From NCBI GenBank assembly GCA_937901285.1, contig CALCHI010000021.1, forward strand, positions 1-5,868: a DNA stretch of 5,868 bases, read 5' to 3'. Of this stretch, positions 5,371 through 5,868 are shown one piece after another. Origin of the DNA: UBA8437 sp003445035. GTDB taxonomy: Bacteria > Planctomycetota > Planctomycetia > Planctomycetales > Planctomycetaceae. The position numbers were made by a program, and so were the translations under genes. Under the pieces are notes generated by a model. That model made no database searches and had not been told where the DNA came from. It saw nothing but the letters and a program-made list of their open reading frames with translations. Position 1 is the first letter of the stretch, and each line of letters starts with the position of its first letter.

Positions 5371-5868
5371 ATGTCACACCACCGCTTCCTCCGCCTGGCG
5401 ATCTTCTGCCTGTTGTCTTGCTGCCTGGGCGAGTCTGTGCCGGCGGCCAACTGGCCCGATTTTCGAGGTCCTGCCGGGGATGGGCGAGCCACGGCGGCCC
5501 GGTTGCCGTTGAACTGGAGTGAAACCGAGAACGTGAAGTGGAAGTCCAAGCTTCCGGGCCAGGGCTGGTCGACGCCGGTGGCCTGGGACGATCAGCTGTG
5601 GATGACCTCGGCCGAGGACGACGGGAAATCCCTCCTGGTGCTGTGTGTCGGGAGCGATGGCAAGGTGCGACACCGGGTGAAGGTGTTCACCGTCAAGAAG
5701 CCCGCTCCGATCAACGGGCTCAACAGCCACGCCAGTCCGTCGCCGGTGATCGAGGCCGGGCGGGTCTACGTTCATTTTGGGACCAACGGCACCGCCTGCC
5801 TGGACACCGCCACCGCCAGGATTCTCTGGACCCGCCGCGACGTGAATCTCGATCACCAGGAAGGTGCC
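5371..5868 (+). CDS. Secreted PQQ-type beta-propeller repeat protein, N-terminal part
   Basis: The first 166 residues of a longer protein that runs off the right edge. Residues 1-26 form a signal peptide (likely cut after V-P-A-A; the L-L-S-C-C at 14-18 is a poor lipobox, so a lipoprotein is possible but less likely). The mature protein opens with N-W-P-D-F-R-G-P-A-G-D-G (27-38), a signature of planctomycete PQQ-like propeller proteins related in fold to BamB. Trp-containing blade motifs follow: V-K-W-K-S-K-L-P-G with G-W-S-T-P-V (55-70), then S-H-A-S-P-S-P-V with G-R-V-Y-V-H-F-G (119-137), and A-C-L-D-T-A-T-A-R-I-L-W (142-153). Enzymatic PQQ-dependent activity should not be assumed: most proteins with this opening have no known function and the key residues of quinoprotein dehydrogenases cannot be judged here. 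Start chosen at the only nearby ATG giving a signal peptide; its ribosome binding site is weak. It is divergent from the symporter operon. Confidence 0.88.
   Translation, partial: MSHHRFLRLAIFCLLSCCLGESVPAANWPDFRGPAGDGRATAARLPLNWSETENVKWKSKLPGQGWSTPVAWDDQLWMTSAEDDGKSLLVLCVGSDGKVRHRVKVFTVKKPAPINGLNSHASPSPVIEAGRVYVHFGTNGTACLDTATARILWTRRDVNLDHQEGA

Noticed and set aside
5374..5856. Minus-strand open frame of 160 residues opposite the beta-propeller gene
   Set aside because: The plus strand encodes a signal peptide and clear propeller motifs in the same bases; this frame is its antisense shadow.

Overview
The window looks like chromosomal DNA of a high-GC Planctomycetota bacterium (inference). 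The main pointers are a PQQ-type beta-propeller protein whose mature N-terminus carries the W-P-D-F-R-G-P-x-G-D-G signature so common in that phylum, secreted enzymes with Lys-rich ends, a sugar-type sodium symporter, an enolase-superfamily dehydratase paired with an MFS carrier, and weak ribosome binding sites at most starts. No RNA gene, CRISPR array, insertion sequence or phage gene is visible, and no gene-free stretch exceeds 160 bases.

Layout. Positions 1-1596 are a minus-strand operon: an MFS transporter (172-1596), then the first 58 residues of an enolase-superfamily sugar-acid dehydratase-like protein (1-175, cut by the window edge). The two genes overlap by four bases (ATGA). A 115-base divergent spacer (1597-1711) separates them from a plus-strand pair: a secreted SMP-30/gluconolactonase-like protein (1712-2770) with an unusual charged C-terminal tail, and a secreted 215-residue protein (2811-3458) made of three tandem C-x(22-24)-C-C-x2-C units. 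This pair converges, 17 bases apart, on a second minus-strand operon: an SGLT-type sodium:solute symporter (3709-5211), followed by a 78-residue two-helix membrane protein (3476-3712) that also overlaps its partner by ATGA. A 159-base divergent spacer (5212-5370) leads to the 5' part of the beta-propeller gene (5371 onward, open at the edge).

How the genes may work together (inference). A periplasmic lactonase, two carriers and a sugar-acid dehydratase fit uptake and breakdown of sugars, sugar lactones or sugar acids. The most curious items are the triple-cysteine protein, in which all 12 cysteines fall into three identical units, the two-helix protein coupled to the symporter, and the cationic helix plus poly-Asp tail on the lactonase. 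None is proof of a new system, but the first two are reasonable candidates for undescribed components.
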